The translations under genes and the position numbers were made by a program. 64,000 nt of DNA from Sandaracinus amylolyticus (lineage in GTDB: Bacteria > Myxococcota_A > Polyangia > Polyangiales > Sandaracinaceae). The notes under the pieces were generated by a model. The model made no database searches, was not told the DNA's origin, and saw only the letters and a list, made by a program, of their open reading frames with translations. The DNA is taken from contig NZ_CP070225.1 in the NCBI RefSeq assembly GCF_021631985.1, positions 8,866,001 through 8,930,000 on the forward strand, given 5' to 3'. Below are positions 63,866 through 64,000 of the stretch, in pieces. Numbering within the stretch: the stretch's first letter is position 1; the number at the start of each line of letters is the position of its first letter.

Positions 63866-64000
63866 AGCGCGGAGCGAGGGACTACCTCGGCGCGGTGGGC
63901 GCGGTGGCGATCGCGGTCGCGATGGGCACCGCGATCGCGCCCTACGTCGATCTCGCCGACCTCGCGATGCTGCACCTCGCGGCGATCGCGGTGGTGGGCA
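63862..64000 (+). CDS. Probable DUF4118/KdpD-like membrane sensor (5' end only)
   Basis: Open to the right edge; about 46 residues seen. ATG 63862 overlaps the stop of the preceding gene (ATGA). The visible part has two TM-like stretches (DYLGAVGAVAIAVAMGTAI, then HLAAIAVVG) around APYVDL, which resembles the DUF4118 membrane domain of KdpD-type histidine kinases. The rest lies outside the window, so this is tentative. Confidence 0.5.
   Translation, partial: MKRGARDYLGAVGAVAIAVAMGTAIAPYVDLADLAMLHLAAIAVVG

Overview
The window is very GC-rich bacterial DNA, roughly 70% by eye, with dense, strongly GC3-biased genes on both strands. The gene content points to a myxobacterium of the Sandaracinus/Polyangiales kind. 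Indicators are many large Cys- and Asp-rich lipoproteins (RCC1, delta-60, FG-GAP, thrombospondin-3 and MopE-like repeats), Hanks-type kinases, an FHA-sigma54 activator, C-terminal signals resembling MYXO-CTERM, a DUF2378-like protein, bacterial RRM proteins and lipoxygenases. The taxon is an inference from gene content; there is no rRNA or other marker in the window. I saw no tRNA, rRNA, CRISPR array, IS element or prophage.

Layout. 1-9.5 kb: the 3' part of a Ser/Thr kinase coupled to a membrane protein, a delta-60 lipoprotein, a TetR regulator, a GIDE-like membrane protein with an RCC1 lipoprotein, a calcium-binding-repeat/vWA lipoprotein and a small exported protein. 9.8-15 kb: a four-gene set of a CxxCH lipoprotein, a small lipoprotein, a Tat-exported DUF1501 protein and a DUF1549-like CxxCH protein. 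15-18.7 kb: a TetR repressor divergent from a ferredoxin reductase/fatty acid desaturase pair with a tandem palindromic operator, then a small protein and a VOC protein. 19-20.3 kb: FHA-sigma54 activator. 20.3-28.9 kb: a leftward run of a MYXO-CTERM-like protein, esterase, sulfotransferase, membrane kinase, lipoxygenase and FAD-linked oxidase. 29-34.6 kb: repeat lipoproteins. 34.6-41 kb: a di-haem cytochrome c, two divergent RRM proteins and a multi-PAS histidine kinase. 41-46 kb: a lipoprotein, an AgmX/TonB-C-like lipoprotein, a zinc-ribbon/PP2C protein, a lipase-like hydrolase and a DUF2378-like protein. 46-49 kb: a divergent lipoxygenase-fold protein, a GNAT and a peroxiredoxin. 49-56 kb: an FG-GAP lipoprotein, a SLATT-type two-TM protein, a methyltransferase-like protein and a second CxxCH-lipoprotein/DUF1552 pair. 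56-60 kb: two AraC/SDR modules. 60-64 kb: a Lys-rich nucleoprotein-like gene, an iterated palindrome, a DUF3445 haem enzyme, a Kup potassium transporter, and the start of a probable DUF4118 sensor.

Functional threads. (i) Lipid oxidation and remodelling: desaturase system, two lipoxygenase-fold proteins, FAD oxidase, esterase and lipase. (ii) Cell-surface display: at least eight lipoproteins with repeat domains. (iii) Signalling: two Hanks kinases, a PP2C-like protein, a large histidine kinase and an FHA-AAA activator. (iv) Two parallel exported sets pairing CxxCH proteins with Tat-exported DUF1501 or DUF1552 proteins.

The strongest leads are a divergent lipoxygenase with altered metal-ligand positions (46045-47556), a three-copy palindrome array (60642-60705), a tandem operator at the desaturase operon (15909-15935) and an isolated SLATT effector-like gene (51507-52085).
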